Position numbers and translations under genes: made by a program
The notes under the pieces: model-generated
What the model was told of the DNA's origin: nothing
Seen by the model: the letters and a program-made list of their open reading frames with translations, nothing else
Databases searched by the model: none
Origin: Clostridiales bacterium
GTDB lineage: Bacteria; Bacillota; Peptococcia; DRI-13; UBA5745
Assembly: GCA_009777025.1 (NCBI GenBank)
Contig: WRMS01000004.1
Location: forward strand, 1-35,721
DNA length: 35,721 nucleotides
Direction of reading: 5' to 3'
In this document: positions 26,867 to 35,721 of the stretch, one piece after another
Layout: each line of letters opens with the position of its first letter
Numbering within the stretch: the first letter of the stretch is position 1

Positions 26867-27886
26867 TTATATCTCGCAGCAACCTTCGCGCCGCAGAACC
26901 GCTAAGGTATTTACCGCCCCTTCCTCTTTGAGAAGCTTACAGAACGCTTCTGGAGGCGGGGCAAAGAAGCGCATCCTTTCCTTGCTCTCCGGATGGTTCA
27001 GGGATAGCTGCCACGCATGAAGCACTTGTCGCTGCCAGGGGGAGTCGTCCTTTCGCAAGCCGTATTTCGGGTCCCCCAACACAGGATATCCCAGAAGTTT
27101 CATGTGCACCCGGATCTGGTGGGTACGCCCGGTATGCAGCTTACACTGCAGAACGGTTTTATCCGCGAGCCTGTCCAGTACGGTATAGGAAGTACTTGCT
27201 TCTTTCCCCCCCGCGACGGCCGCCATCTTCTGGCGGTCTTTCGGATCCCGGCCTATGGGCGCCTCAATCCTTCCCGCGGGTTCGCTGATAACGCCCCGGA
27301 CAACGGCGATGTAGAGTCTTTCCATCGTTCCGTCCTGGATCTGCTTCGCCAGAAAGCGATGGGATTCATCGTTTTTGGCTACGACCAAAAGTCCGGAGGT
27401 ATCTTTATCCAGCCTGTGTACGATACCGGGCCGCAAAACGCCGTTGATCCCGGACAAGTCCTGGCAATGCGCAAGCAATCCATGCACCAGCGTCCTGTCG
27501 CCGCTGCCGGGCGCCGGATGGACGACCAGGCCCTGAGGTTTGTTGACGACCAACAAAAACGGATCTTCATATACGATAGATAAATCCATCGGATAAGGCT
27601 CGATCCGTAAATGCACCGGAGCGGGAATGGTACAATCCAAACGATCCCCCTCCTCCAGCTTTCTGCCGCTTTTGACGTTCTGCCCGTTCAGCAGAATTTG
27701 GCTATTCTTGATCAGCTCCTGAATCCGGCTTCTGCTCAAAGCGGGAAGCATGGCGCTCAGATAGAGGTCCATGCGTTGTCCTTCCCCTTGCGGTTCGACA
27801 ACGAAAGCCAGACGCTGTCCCGGCTCCGCCGGGTAGGCCTGTTCTGCTGCTATCCGCTCACGTTCCGGGATTTCTGCTCGCCGCAT
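26867..27886 (-). CDS. RluA-family 23S rRNA pseudouridine synthase
   Basis: S4-like N-terminus; RPGIVHRLDKDTSGLLVVAKND; TGRTHQIRVHMKLLGYPVLGDPKYG; start at 27886 with AAGGAGAG. Confidence 0.95.
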   Translation of the reverse strand: MRRAEIPERERIAAEQAYPAEPGQRLAFVVEPQGEGQRMDLYLSAMLPALSRSRIQELIKNSQILLNGQNVKSGRKLEEGDRLDCTIPAPVHLRIEPYPMDLSIVYEDPFLLVVNKPQGLVVHPAPGSGDRTLVHGLLAHCQDLSGINGVLRPGIVHRLDKDTSGLLVVAKNDESHRFLAKQIQDGTMERLYIAVVRGVISEPAGRIEAPIGRDPKDRQKMAAVAGGKEASTSYTVLDRLADKTVLQCKLHTGRTHQIRVHMKLLGYPVLGDPKYGLRKDDSPWQRQVLHAWQLSLNHPESKERMRFFAPPPEAFCKLLKEEGAVNTLAVLRREGCCEI

Positions 27887-27915
27887 TATCTCTCCTTCAT
27901 GCCTCCGCCGCTTTT

Positions 27916-28437
27916 TCAATCTTCCGCAAGATGCTTTGGTTCTTTTCTCCTGTCTTTCCACTCCTCATACAAAACGAAAAGGGCCAGCAGCGTCCCGCCG
28001 CATACGACCGCAGAATCCGCGACATTGAAGATATAGCTCCAAATCCCGCGAAAATCAAGAAAATCGACAACCGCATCATGCTGTAAACGATCCGCCAGAT
28101 TTCCTAACGCGCCGCCGCTGATCACCCCGAGAAGAATCCTGATGGACCGGCTCATGTTCTTCAAGAAAAAAGCCGCCCAGCAAAGAAAGGTTATGGCCAA
28201 AACGCTTACGACGATGAACAGCGTATTGTAGCCGGACATCATCCCGAAAGAAGCGCCGCTGTTCATGATAAAGGTCAGGTAAAAAAAACCGGGAATCACA
28301 GGGATGCTCTCCCCCAGCCGCATCATGGACAGCACAGCGTCTTTGCTGATCTGATCAACAGCAAAAATCACTACAGCACTAAGAAAATAACCCAGTCTTC
28401 CCTGCGAGGTCACTCTGCTGTGTCTGGGATTATACAT
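27916..28437 (-). CDS. lspA: Lipoprotein signal peptidase (signal peptidase II)
   Basis: MNSGASFGMM, GGALGNLADRLQHDAVVDFLDF and FNVADSAVVCGG motifs. Confidence 0.95.
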   Translation of the reverse strand: MYNPRHSRVTSQGRLGYFLSAVVIFAVDQISKDAVLSMMRLGESIPVIPGFFYLTFIMNSGASFGMMSGYNTLFIVVSVLAITFLCWAAFFLKNMSRSIRILLGVISGGALGNLADRLQHDAVVDFLDFRGIWSYIFNVADSAVVCGGTLLALFVLYEEWKDRRKEPKHLAED

Positions 28438-28487
28438 ATACTATCTCTCACTATGCAGTACTTCTTGTCTGTATTCTTTCACCTATA

Positions 28488-29699
28488 CTATCTTTTCCCG
28501 GGCGCTTTTGCAAGTTCAAATTCCGCCAATATCGTCTTCATTCTGTCTATTTCTTTCCTATCCGTGTCTTTTTCACCATATCTTGCCTGTATGTATATCG
28601 AACGAAAAGCGGCGGCCGCCTCCGGATTCTGAAAATGAGTCCTGGTCAGCCTCTCAAAGTCGGCGCTGGTCAGATGGTTCTCCTTGTGTATTCCTCTCTT
28701 CCGGCACTGGATAAGGTATTTACGGTACAAAGCCCGAACCGGGTGATGCATCGCTTTTCCCCGTTCTGCCGGCTTCTGATCCGCGGACACTGGGAAACGC
28801 CGCATTCCGCTCCCTGTATGGTCGACGCTTAGCCCGCTATAGTTCGATAACCTTTTAAACAACCGATAAAACAAATAAAGAATCAAGAGAATAAGCGCCA
28901 GATACAAAAAGGCCCTGAGCAGATCATACCTGGCGGCAGGCAAGTCTGCGAGCTCTTCCTCAAAGAATCCCATGTCGGTCAGGATCTCCGTTTCCTCCCT
29001 ATCTCTGCTAAACTGCGGTAAACGCTCGAGCAGCAACAGCAAGGGCGTCAGGATGAATAGTATCACCCTGATCAGCAAAACCAATATTGGCGCAATGATA
29101 CGGAAATACGCCGTACGCAATACCCATCCGCTGAAGCTGAAAAAAGCCCTGCTGCTGAACAAGACGCCTGAAAGGATGACGGCGAGTGCCTGAAAGGCGC
29201 TCATCCATTGAAAGCGCGCCTGTGATATGGTCTCCGGATTATGCCGGAGCATGTGCATGAGCAGCATCGACGCCGTTAAGAAAATAAAGGCAAAAGGGAG
29301 CGAAGCGGGCTCCAGGCCAGCCTTTCCCCCCATAAGCAGCGTCAGGATCATAAAAGGAAGATAGGTTCTGAGAAAAAACAGGAAATTTTCGCTGTAACTG
29401 AACATGCGCGGTATGCCGTCCAGACGATAGACGCTGACCGCCACGTAGGCCATAGCCGGTAACAAGACCAACGCGTTCGCCGGCGCCGGCCGGTACAAAA
29501 AGCAAAGCGGCAGAAAGGCCAGGGGCAGGAAGCGCAGTTTCCCCCTGGCGACAAGCCGGCCACAGGCGTAGATACAAAATGCAAACAGAAGCAGCGTTAC
29601 GATCAGCGGGCTTCCTCCGAAATAGAAGGAGAAGAAACTAGCCAGCGCAAAATAATAGCAAAGGTCGCATACGAGTTTCAAGCTGAACAAAAGCGTCAC
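28488..29699 (-). CDS. Multi-TM membrane protein with a DUF4129-like cytoplasmic tail
   Basis: GTG start at 29699 overlaps the DUF58 stop (GTGA) with GGAGGAGG RBS; about 9 TMs; C-terminal ALYRKYLIQCRKRGIHKENHLTSADFERL. Confidence 0.65.
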   Translation of the reverse strand: MTLLFSLKLVCDLCYYFALASFFSFYFGGSPLIVTLLLFAFCIYACGRLVARGKLRFLPLAFLPLCFLYRPAPANALVLLPAMAYVAVSVYRLDGIPRMFSYSENFLFFLRTYLPFMILTLLMGGKAGLEPASLPFAFIFLTASMLLMHMLRHNPETISQARFQWMSAFQALAVILSGVLFSSRAFFSFSGWVLRTAYFRIIAPILVLLIRVILFILTPLLLLLERLPQFSRDREETEILTDMGFFEEELADLPAARYDLLRAFLYLALILLILYLFYRLFKRLSNYSGLSVDHTGSGMRRFPVSADQKPAERGKAMHHPVRALYRKYLIQCRKRGIHKENHLTSADFERLTRTHFQNPEAAAAFRSIYIQARYGEKDTDRKEIDRMKTILAEFELAKAPGKR

Positions 29700-30748
29700 A
29701 ATACGGCCTCCTCCGCCGGAAGGATCAACAACTGCATAGCGTTTTCCCGGTTCAACCGGGCCATGATCTGCTCCCTGTCTGTAGGCGTAATGATAATCAA
29801 GGCTTTGGCGCCGCGGGTTTTCATCCGCTTGACCATGGCGGAGAAGGACTCCGTAAACCGATAGGAAGCACGCCCAAGTCCTTCCATTATTGTAAAATAG
29901 TGCTTTTCCCCCAAGCCTTCGCCAATATACGCCCAATCGGCAATCGCGCCGGAAGTGGTGGCGTTGGTATAAAAATCATACTGAATTCGCCGTTCTTCCA
30001 GAATTCTGCAAACCGATCGGGTCAAGCGGTAGCAGGTCTCGATCCGCTGTTCTTTCCCCTCTTCCTCGCATTCGACGTTTAAAAGCACGGTAGCGGAAGC
30101 TTCTGTCGTATAGTCATATTGCTTTACCATGATCTCCGCCATGCGGGCGCTTTGCATCCAGGAGATGGCTTTCATCGGTTCCCTTCCCGTATACGCCCTG
30201 AATCCTGCAGTAAGCACCGGGTCTTCCATAATGAACCGGCGAACAAGGAAATCCCCTATGAAGCCGCCCATGACGTCTTCCAGCCTGCGGCTATCGCTTT
30301 CCCTCGGATAGATCACGACTTCGGCAAACAAAGATACCCTCTGCCTTTCTTCGTTCAAGCCAAGAAAATCTCCGCCGCTCAAATGCGCGCCGGGGAAGAT
30401 ATACCTGCCCCTTTCGGGTATCGAAGCCGTAACGCTACGCTGGAACCCGGCGTAGGGCATCATATAGGTGGAATAGGAAAGTTTGCTGTATTCCGAGGGG
30501 CTTGCCGCGCTTTGCATGGCCTGGTCGTACACCACCAGGCCGAATGGTAAATATTCCTCGACCCGGATAAAGGGAATAAAGCGAAGGCTGTGATTGGACA
30601 AGCTGGAGAGGATCGCAAACTTTTCGTCGGGCGCCGCTAAAACCAGAGAAGGCTGGTAGTGGAATACAACGCCTCTCAACGCGTACTCGAGAGACCATTT
30701 TTCAACGAAGTACGCCAGTATAATCAGCACGAAAATAAATACCGTCAT
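29696..30748 (-). CDS. DUF58 domain-containing protein
   Basis: FIRVEEYLPFGL; RGRYIFPGAHLSGGDFLGL; YTGREPMKAISWMQSARMAEIMVKQYD; downstream of moxR. Confidence 0.88.
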   Translation of the reverse strand: MTVFIFVLIILAYFVEKWSLEYALRGVVFHYQPSLVLAAPDEKFAILSSLSNHSLRFIPFIRVEEYLPFGLVVYDQAMQSAASPSEYSKLSYSTYMMPYAGFQRSVTASIPERGRYIFPGAHLSGGDFLGLNEERQRVSLFAEVVIYPRESDSRRLEDVMGGFIGDFLVRRFIMEDPVLTAGFRAYTGREPMKAISWMQSARMAEIMVKQYDYTTEASATVLLNVECEEEGKEQRIETCYRLTRSVCRILEERRIQYDFYTNATTSGAIADWAYIGEGLGEKHYFTIMEGLGRASYRFTESFSAMVKRMKTRGAKALIIITPTDREQIMARLNRENAMQLLILPAEEAVL

Positions 30749-30798
30749 ATTCTGCCCTCTGCGATACGCCGCGCCCCTAGTAGTCTGTTAAGTCCAAG

Positions 30799-30813
30799 GT
30801 GGGCTACGCCCAC
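30799..30813 (-). repeat. Hairpin GTGGGC-TAC-GCCCAC
   Basis: Perfect 6-bp arms in the moxR-DUF58 gap. Confidence 0.7.
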
Positions 30814-30829
30814 GTTAGATGCATGTTAC

Positions 30830-30846
30830 ATGGGACGCTGTCCCAT
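30830..30846 (-). repeat. Palindromic hairpin repeat, copy C (ATGGGAC-GCT-GTCCCAT)
   Basis: Perfect 7-bp arms; differs from copies A/B by a compensatory G-C to A-T pair; shares the flank TAGAT(G/T)CAT(G/T)(T/C)TAC with copy B; 15 nt after the moxR stop. Confidence 0.78.
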
Positions 30847-30861
30847 AGAACGAATCTTTGC

Positions 30862-31809
30862 TCAGATATCCTCCAGCGGTACCTTTGCCTTGTTGATGAT
30901 TTTCTCAAGAATCTCCGTATAGCTATCGTTTCTTGCCGTCGTCCCCATACTCAGGCGGTGGGCCAGTATGGGAGGCGCTACAAAACGCAGGTCTTCCGGA
31001 ATGACATAATCCCGGCCGTTCAAGGCGGCGCAAGCCTGGCTCGCTTGATACAGCGCGATCGCTCCTCTGGTGGATACCCCTGCGACAAAGCGGCTCTCCC
31101 TGCGGGTGGCTTCTACGATATCCATGATGTAGCCGGAAACGTCCGCGCTGACGACCGCCTGACGATAGCTGCTTCGGATATAGGCTGTCTCTTCTTTGCT
31201 GACTTTCTGTTCGAGAGATTCCACAATATCCAGGACCGAAGGTCTGGCAATGACCGAAAGCTCCTGGCTGCGGCTCATATACCCGAGAGAAAGCCGCATG
31301 AAGAAGCGGTCGATCTGCGCTTCCGGCAGAGGAAAGGTTCCGTACGATTCCAAAGGATTCTGGGTCGCCATAACCATAAACGGCTCGTCGAGCAATGTCG
31401 TGACCCCGTCCACGGTGATCTGGCGTTCTTCCATCGCTTCCAGCAGGCTCGATTGGGTACGCGGGGTCGCCCTGTTGATTTCATCCGCCAGCACAATATT
31501 CGTAAACAGCGGGCCGGGCCGGAACTGGAAATCCCCGAGCTTTTGGTTGTAAAAATGAATCCCCGTTAGATCCGAAGGGAGAAGATCCGGTGTAAACTGA
31601 ATCCTTTTAAAGTCTCCGCCAATGGTCCTGGCAAAGGATCGGAGCAGCATGGTCTTTCCGGTCCCGGGCAGGTCTTCGATCAGCACATGTCCGGAACAGA
31701 CAAAGCAGATTAAGACAAGTAAAATGGCTTCTTCTTTCCCAATGATAACCTTCGAGCAATTCTCGACGACTTTTCGGCGGTATTCGGCAAATAACGCAAG
31801 TTCCATCAT
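30862..31809 (-). CDS. MoxR-family AAA+ ATPase
   Basis: LIEDLPGTGKTMLLRSFARTIGGDFKRIQFTPDLLPSDLTG; NIVLADEINRATPRTQSSLLEAMEERQIT; ATQNPLESYGTFPLPEAQIDRF. Confidence 0.95.
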   Translation of the reverse strand: MMELALFAEYRRKVVENCSKVIIGKEEAILLVLICFVCSGHVLIEDLPGTGKTMLLRSFARTIGGDFKRIQFTPDLLPSDLTGIHFYNQKLGDFQFRPGPLFTNIVLADEINRATPRTQSSLLEAMEERQITVDGVTTLLDEPFMVMATQNPLESYGTFPLPEAQIDRFFMRLSLGYMSRSQELSVIARPSVLDIVESLEQKVSKEETAYIRSSYRQAVVSADVSGYIMDIVEATRRESRFVAGVSTRGAIALYQASQACAALNGRDYVIPEDLRFVAPPILAHRLSMGTTARNDSYTEILEKIINKAKVPLEDI

Positions 31810-31971
31810 TCTCTCCACCCTGTAGATTCGTTCCCTGTCCGGTCTCGTCAGAACAAAACAAATATATCATAAACCGCTTGTCACATCAATGAACAAAGCA
31901 CAAAGTCACCGTCGACGGCAGACGCCCGGCAATTGACAATTCCGGCCCGGATATAGTACCTTATCAGTATC

Positions 31972-31986
31972 CGTTCAACCTGAACG
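31972..31986. promoter_or_regulatory. Inverted repeat CGTTCA-ACC-TGAACG upstream of the dehydrogenase; possible operator
   Basis: Perfect 6-bp arms about 95 nt before the ATG at 32079. Confidence 0.35.
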
Positions 31987-32078
31987 AACGGGTGTCGTTT
32001 ACTTAAAATGGCGTTCTGCATCCGCTTCCGGGGAGCATCCTATTCGCCGGGAGCACAACCAAGAAGGAGGTTATCATT

Positions 32079-33152
32079 ATGAAAGTTGGCGCAGCGATTA
32101 AATTTGGGTTTCTGAACGACCCGGTTCCGGAAAAACGGGGAGCCGTTGGTTTGGTCGACTTCCCGGAACCGGAAGTCGGCCCGGACGATGTACTGATTAA
32201 AGTTGCCTATTGCTCGATCTGTGGATCCGACCCGCACCTTTCGGACGGTACGTTTGGCATGGACTTTCCCAACTATATCGGCCATGAGGTCTCCGGCGTA
32301 GTCGCAGCCCTGGGCGAAAGGGCGGTCATTAAGGGACTAAAGGTCGGCGACAGGGTTTCGGGAAACTTCCGGCATACCTGCGGCGTGTGCTACTATTGTC
32401 AAATGGGGCAGCCGCACTATTGTATCGGCACCCGCCTTTTGGGGCCGGGGCGAAGAAGCCCGGGCATGGCGCCGCTGATGGTTTGGAACCAGTCCCAGGT
32501 ATTCAAACTTCCCGACAATGTTTCCCTCCGGAAGGGCTGCCTCCTCGAACCGGTATCCATTGCGGTCCGGGCCGGCGACAAAGTACATAATTATGTCGGC
32601 GCCAGGATGGCGGTATCCGGCGGCGGACCCATCGGCCAATTGGCGCTGCAGGTACTGAAACTGCAGGGCGCAACGGCGCTTACGATGATCGAGCCCATAG
32701 CTGACCGCAGAGAACTCGCCCTGCGTTTTGGCGCCAAGCATGTCATCGATCCGGTCAACCAAAATGTAGTGGAAGAAGCCATGCGCATTACCGGGGGCTT
32801 GGGCTTCGACGCCATCGTCGACGTATCCGGCGCGGCGGCAGCCTGCAGGCCTCTCCTGGATGCAGCGGCGCGGGGCGGTACCATTTGCTATGGCGCGATG
32901 TATCCTACCGGCTACGAGATGCCGCTGAACATGCTGGAATATATGTATCGCAAGGATCTGACCCTCACCGGCCTTTTCCTTTCGCCCCATACCTTCCCCC
33001 GCTCTGTCCAGCTTCTCGAACGCTTAGACCTGGATCCCTTCGTTGAGGCGTGCTACCCCCTGGAGCAGATCGTAGAAGCTTTTGCTATGCATATGTCGGG
33101 GAAATATCCAAAGGTCATCGTCAACTGCAACGCCGATCTGGCAGATCTGTAG
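32079..33152 (+). CDS. Zinc-dependent medium-chain alcohol dehydrogenase
   Basis: YCSICGSDPHL, NYIGHEVSGVV, structural zinc Cys set CGVCYYCQMGQPHYC, GGGPIGQLALQVLKLQG; AAGGAGG RBS. Confidence 0.92.
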   Translation: MKVGAAIKFGFLNDPVPEKRGAVGLVDFPEPEVGPDDVLIKVAYCSICGSDPHLSDGTFGMDFPNYIGHEVSGVVAALGERAVIKGLKVGDRVSGNFRHTCGVCYYCQMGQPHYCIGTRLLGPGRRSPGMAPLMVWNQSQVFKLPDNVSLRKGCLLEPVSIAVRAGDKVHNYVGARMAVSGGGPIGQLALQVLKLQGATALTMIEPIADRRELALRFGAKHVIDPVNQNVVEEAMRITGGLGFDAIVDVSGAAAACRPLLDAAARGGTICYGAMYPTGYEMPLNMLEYMYRKDLTLTGLFLSPHTFPRSVQLLERLDLDPFVEACYPLEQIVEAFAMHMSGKYPKVIVNCNADLADL

Positions 33153-33159
33153 GATTTGC

Positions 33160-34281
33160 CTATTCCTGCGGTTCTCTGATGAAAACAGCGCCGTGCGGGC
33201 ATAACTCCTGGCAGCAGAAACAGCGGATACAGCGATTGTAGTCATAGGTTGGCGCTTGCGTCTGATCCTTGTCCTGCCAGCTTAGGGCTTTCGGCGAGAC
33301 CGGGCACATGTCGATGCATACGCCGCAGTGCTGGCATTTCTCCTCGACGATATAGGGCTTGGGTACGCCCGCGTCGTTATCCCGGGAGAATACCCCGGCG
33401 CCGCGCACATTGCTGATCGGATTGCGATTGATCTGGAAGTCGTAAGCGATGAAGCTTTCCAGGGCGTCCCCCAGCAGCGTAATCTCCTCGCTCACATACG
33501 TACCGTGTCCTGCCTGCATGCCAAGAGAAACCGTGTAGGAATACTCGGGTTTCACATCCACAATGCGGCATACAGTGGCGTCCAGCGCAACCGGATCGGA
33601 CGACAGCAGCAGCAGGTTCATCTTCTTGGGGTCGCCGTTCATCGGGCCGTTCCCTTCCATGCCGATTATCCCGTCCATGATATAAAGCCGGGGTTTGAGG
33701 AACATATTCAAATCAAGGAGCATGCGCGCGAAATCCGCCGGCCTTTGCAGTTCTTGATGGTAGGCGCCTTTCCGCCTGCCGGGGATGCAGCCGAGCTGGT
33801 TTTTGACGGCGCCTGTAAGCTTAAGAAATCCCTGGGTCTTCAGCTTGGGGAGGCTGATTATGCCATCGCAATCCAGGGCGCCATTGGCAACATAGAATTC
33901 CCGCGTAGCGGTTTGGATTGTCCGTCCTTGCAGAAAATCCGCAAGGGGGATATCCAGCGCCGCGGCGACTTCCCAGAACCCGGTCGCTTTAGCGGCTTCC
34001 AGGGCTTCATCCTCTGTCGTACCCCGCCCGGGCGAGTCCCCGTAGCTTAAGCTGGCGCCGGTAGACTGCAGGATTTCACACACGGCTTTAAAGACAGCGG
34101 GATGGGTTGTGGCACAGCGTTCCGGCGGCACAGCCATGATCCAGTTTGGCTTGAGCAGGATCTTTTCGCCGGGCTTGACAAATCCACCCGCGCCCCCTAA
34201 TAGATCGATCCCTCTTTGCACCGCAGCCTTCACCTCGGCGTAATCATAGCTTTCACAACGAACCAAAGCAACATTTGACAT
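33160..34281 (-). CDS. DUF362 domain protein with a C-terminal 2x[4Fe-4S] ferredoxin domain
   Basis: MSNVALVRCESYDYAEVKAAVQRGIDLLGG; LLKPNWI; C-terminal CQHCGVCIDMCP and CIRCFCCQELCP; AAAGGAGG RBS. Confidence 0.9.
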   Translation of the reverse strand: MSNVALVRCESYDYAEVKAAVQRGIDLLGGAGGFVKPGEKILLKPNWIMAVPPERCATTHPAVFKAVCEILQSTGASLSYGDSPGRGTTEDEALEAAKATGFWEVAAALDIPLADFLQGRTIQTATREFYVANGALDCDGIISLPKLKTQGFLKLTGAVKNQLGCIPGRRKGAYHQELQRPADFARMLLDLNMFLKPRLYIMDGIIGMEGNGPMNGDPKKMNLLLLSSDPVALDATVCRIVDVKPEYSYTVSLGMQAGHGTYVSEEITLLGDALESFIAYDFQINRNPISNVRGAGVFSRDNDAGVPKPYIVEEKCQHCGVCIDMCPVSPKALSWQDKDQTQAPTYDYNRCIRCFCCQELCPHGAVFIREPQE

Positions 34282-34410
34282 GGATAACCTCCTTTTTCTC
34301 ATCACAAGACCAAGCCGGTCCTGTCATACCATGCAATTTGCGGTCACGGGCTTTTACTTAGGCTACTTATAACTGCTCACAAATCATATCACATTTTCTT
34401 GATGACTGTA

Positions 34411-34439
34411 TTGTAAAATCCCTTATTTTTCTATAGTAT
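34411..34439 (+). promoter_or_regulatory. Putative promoter of the second alcohol dehydrogenase
   Basis: TTGTAA-17 nt-TAGTAT upstream of AAAGGAGG/ATG at 34479. Confidence 0.4.
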
Positions 34440-34478
34440 AAGATGATGAAAAGCTGTTTAAAAGGAGGACTGGATAAC

Positions 34479-35516
34479 ATGGCGGATACAATGAAAGCAG
34501 TATGGTGGACAGAACCGAAAAAGATAGAACTATTGCACGACGTACCGATACCGCAAGTACAGCCCGGCACGGCAAAGATTAAAATGGAATACGCAGCCCT
34601 TTGCGCGACGGACTTCCATCAGGTATCTATGGGCGTAATGAATGTGGTTTGGACAGAACCTCGGGCAATGGGGCATGAAGGCTGCGGCGTCATCGTCGAA
34701 ATGGGTCCGGGCACGGAGAACAGCGGGCTGAAAGTCGGCGATAAAGTAGCCATGACCGGCGGCAACCGATGCGGTGTTTGCATCAATTGTAAGAGAGGCC
34801 TTCCCAACTGTTTGAATATGCGTATGGTACCGGGCGGCGGGGGAACCTTTGGCCAGTATCGCGTCACCGGCGTAGGCGGCTGCCAGAAAATCCCGGACGA
34901 CGCCGACATTATGCCCTACGCGATCACCGAACCTTTGGGCTGCATACTCCGCTGTATGGATCTTTCCCCCATCCACAACGGCGACTCCGTTCTGGTGTCC
35001 GGGGTTGGCGCCATAGGCTCTATCATGCTGGATATGGTGATTAAGTCCGGCGCTGTGAAAGTCACCGTTTCCGATCCGGTGCCGGAGAAGAGGGCGCTGG
35101 CTTTGGCTATGGGCGCGCAATATGTCATCGACCCCAGCAAGGAAGATCTGATCGCCCGGGGCCGGGAAATCACAGACGGCTACGGTTACGACAAGATTTA
35201 CGAAGTCTCCGGTGTGCCGGTTACCGTCCAGCCTTGCCTGGACCTGCTGGCCAGAGCGGGAACGGTAGCCTTTTTTGCTGTTTTTCCGCCTACTTTCGAG
35301 CATCCCATCAATCTGCACACCTTGTACCTGAAGGAAGCCGGGATCCGCTTTGTGTTCACCCACTGGAATACGGGACCCCGGGCGCTGGATCTGATCCCCC
35401 GCATGCAGACGGACAAAATCATCGGCAAGGTGTACAATCTGGACGACGCCATGGAAGCCATCGATGTGTTCAACACGTCCGTCTATCCTAAAATCCTGTT
35501 GAAATGCAATCCCTAA
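34479..35516 (+). CDS. Zinc-binding medium-chain alcohol dehydrogenase
   Basis: YAALCATDFHQV, MGHEGCGVIVEMG, CGVCINCKRGLPNC, GVGAIGSIMLDMVIKSG; AAAGGAGG before ATG 34479. Confidence 0.9.
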   Translation: MADTMKAVWWTEPKKIELLHDVPIPQVQPGTAKIKMEYAALCATDFHQVSMGVMNVVWTEPRAMGHEGCGVIVEMGPGTENSGLKVGDKVAMTGGNRCGVCINCKRGLPNCLNMRMVPGGGGTFGQYRVTGVGGCQKIPDDADIMPYAITEPLGCILRCMDLSPIHNGDSVLVSGVGAIGSIMLDMVIKSGAVKVTVSDPVPEKRALALAMGAQYVIDPSKEDLIARGREITDGYGYDKIYEVSGVPVTVQPCLDLLARAGTVAFFAVFPPTFEHPINLHTLYLKEAGIRFVFTHWNTGPRALDLIPRMQTDKIIGKVYNLDDAMEAIDVFNTSVYPKILLKCNP

Positions 35517-35584
35517 TCCTGATCGTTGATTGAAAATCAGCGATGAATATAAGCATACGTGTAACACCTGTGTATCGATAGAGT

Positions 35585-35622
35585 AAAAAAGAGGCTGTCC
35601 GGATAGGGATGGCCTCTTTTTA
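35585..35622 (+). terminator. Intrinsic terminator after the alcohol dehydrogenase
   Basis: AAAAAAGAGGC...GGCCTCTTTTTAT stem with A/T tracts. Confidence 0.8.
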
Positions 35623-35721
35623 TGAAAAGGACTCATGTTAAAAACGCAATGAAAGGGGTGTTCCCCCCCATACCGTCCCGTTGCGTTACGGATGCAAATG
35701 GGTTAAACTGTAGCCACGCAG

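Noticed and set aside
32337-32990. 217-aa minus-strand ORF inside the first alcohol dehydrogenase
   Set aside because: Antisense shadow ORF, no domain or RBS support.
34530-35636. 368-aa minus-strand ORF covering the second alcohol dehydrogenase
   Set aside because: No recognisable domain, runs through the terminator region; the sense ADH is unambiguous.
35655-35675. GGGG-TGTT-CCCCCCCATACC near the right edge as another hairpin-repeat copy
   Set aside because: Only the CCCCATACC-like edge matches; arms are simple G/C runs and the context is truncated, so not counted.

Overview
Chromosomal window from a low- to mid-GC Firmicutes/Clostridia-like genome; taxonomy is inferred from gene content only. 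The left edge holds the last 33 codons of an ATPase-like protein followed by a DUF4276-type (Toprim-like) gene, then an MFS transporter. Next comes a long minus-strand run: a secreted protein with two C39-like cysteine-peptidase domains, a URO-D family protein, a compact type IV pilus-like locus (PilT-like ATPase, four small one-TM proteins, PilC/GspF), a transglutaminase-like exported protein and a SARP/BTAD regulator with a degenerate GGDEF-like tail. After that lie a DUF4173/XRE/DUF2975 operon, the housekeeping block yicC-gmk-rpoZ-coaBC-metK-priA, a large unassigned ORF divergent from rqcH, an AI-2E exporter-like gene, rluD-like and lspA, a MoxR/DUF58/membrane-protein operon, and two zinc alcohol dehydrogenases around a DUF362 ferredoxin-like gene. 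The most interesting non-coding signal is a family of short GC-rich hairpins (type ATGGGGC-NNN-GCCCCAT). They sit within about 1-20 nt of minus-strand stop codons at several separate loci, share flanking sequence, and show compensatory stem changes. No rRNA, tRNA or CRISPR array was recognised. I found no clearly novel complete system; the best candidates are listed as findings.
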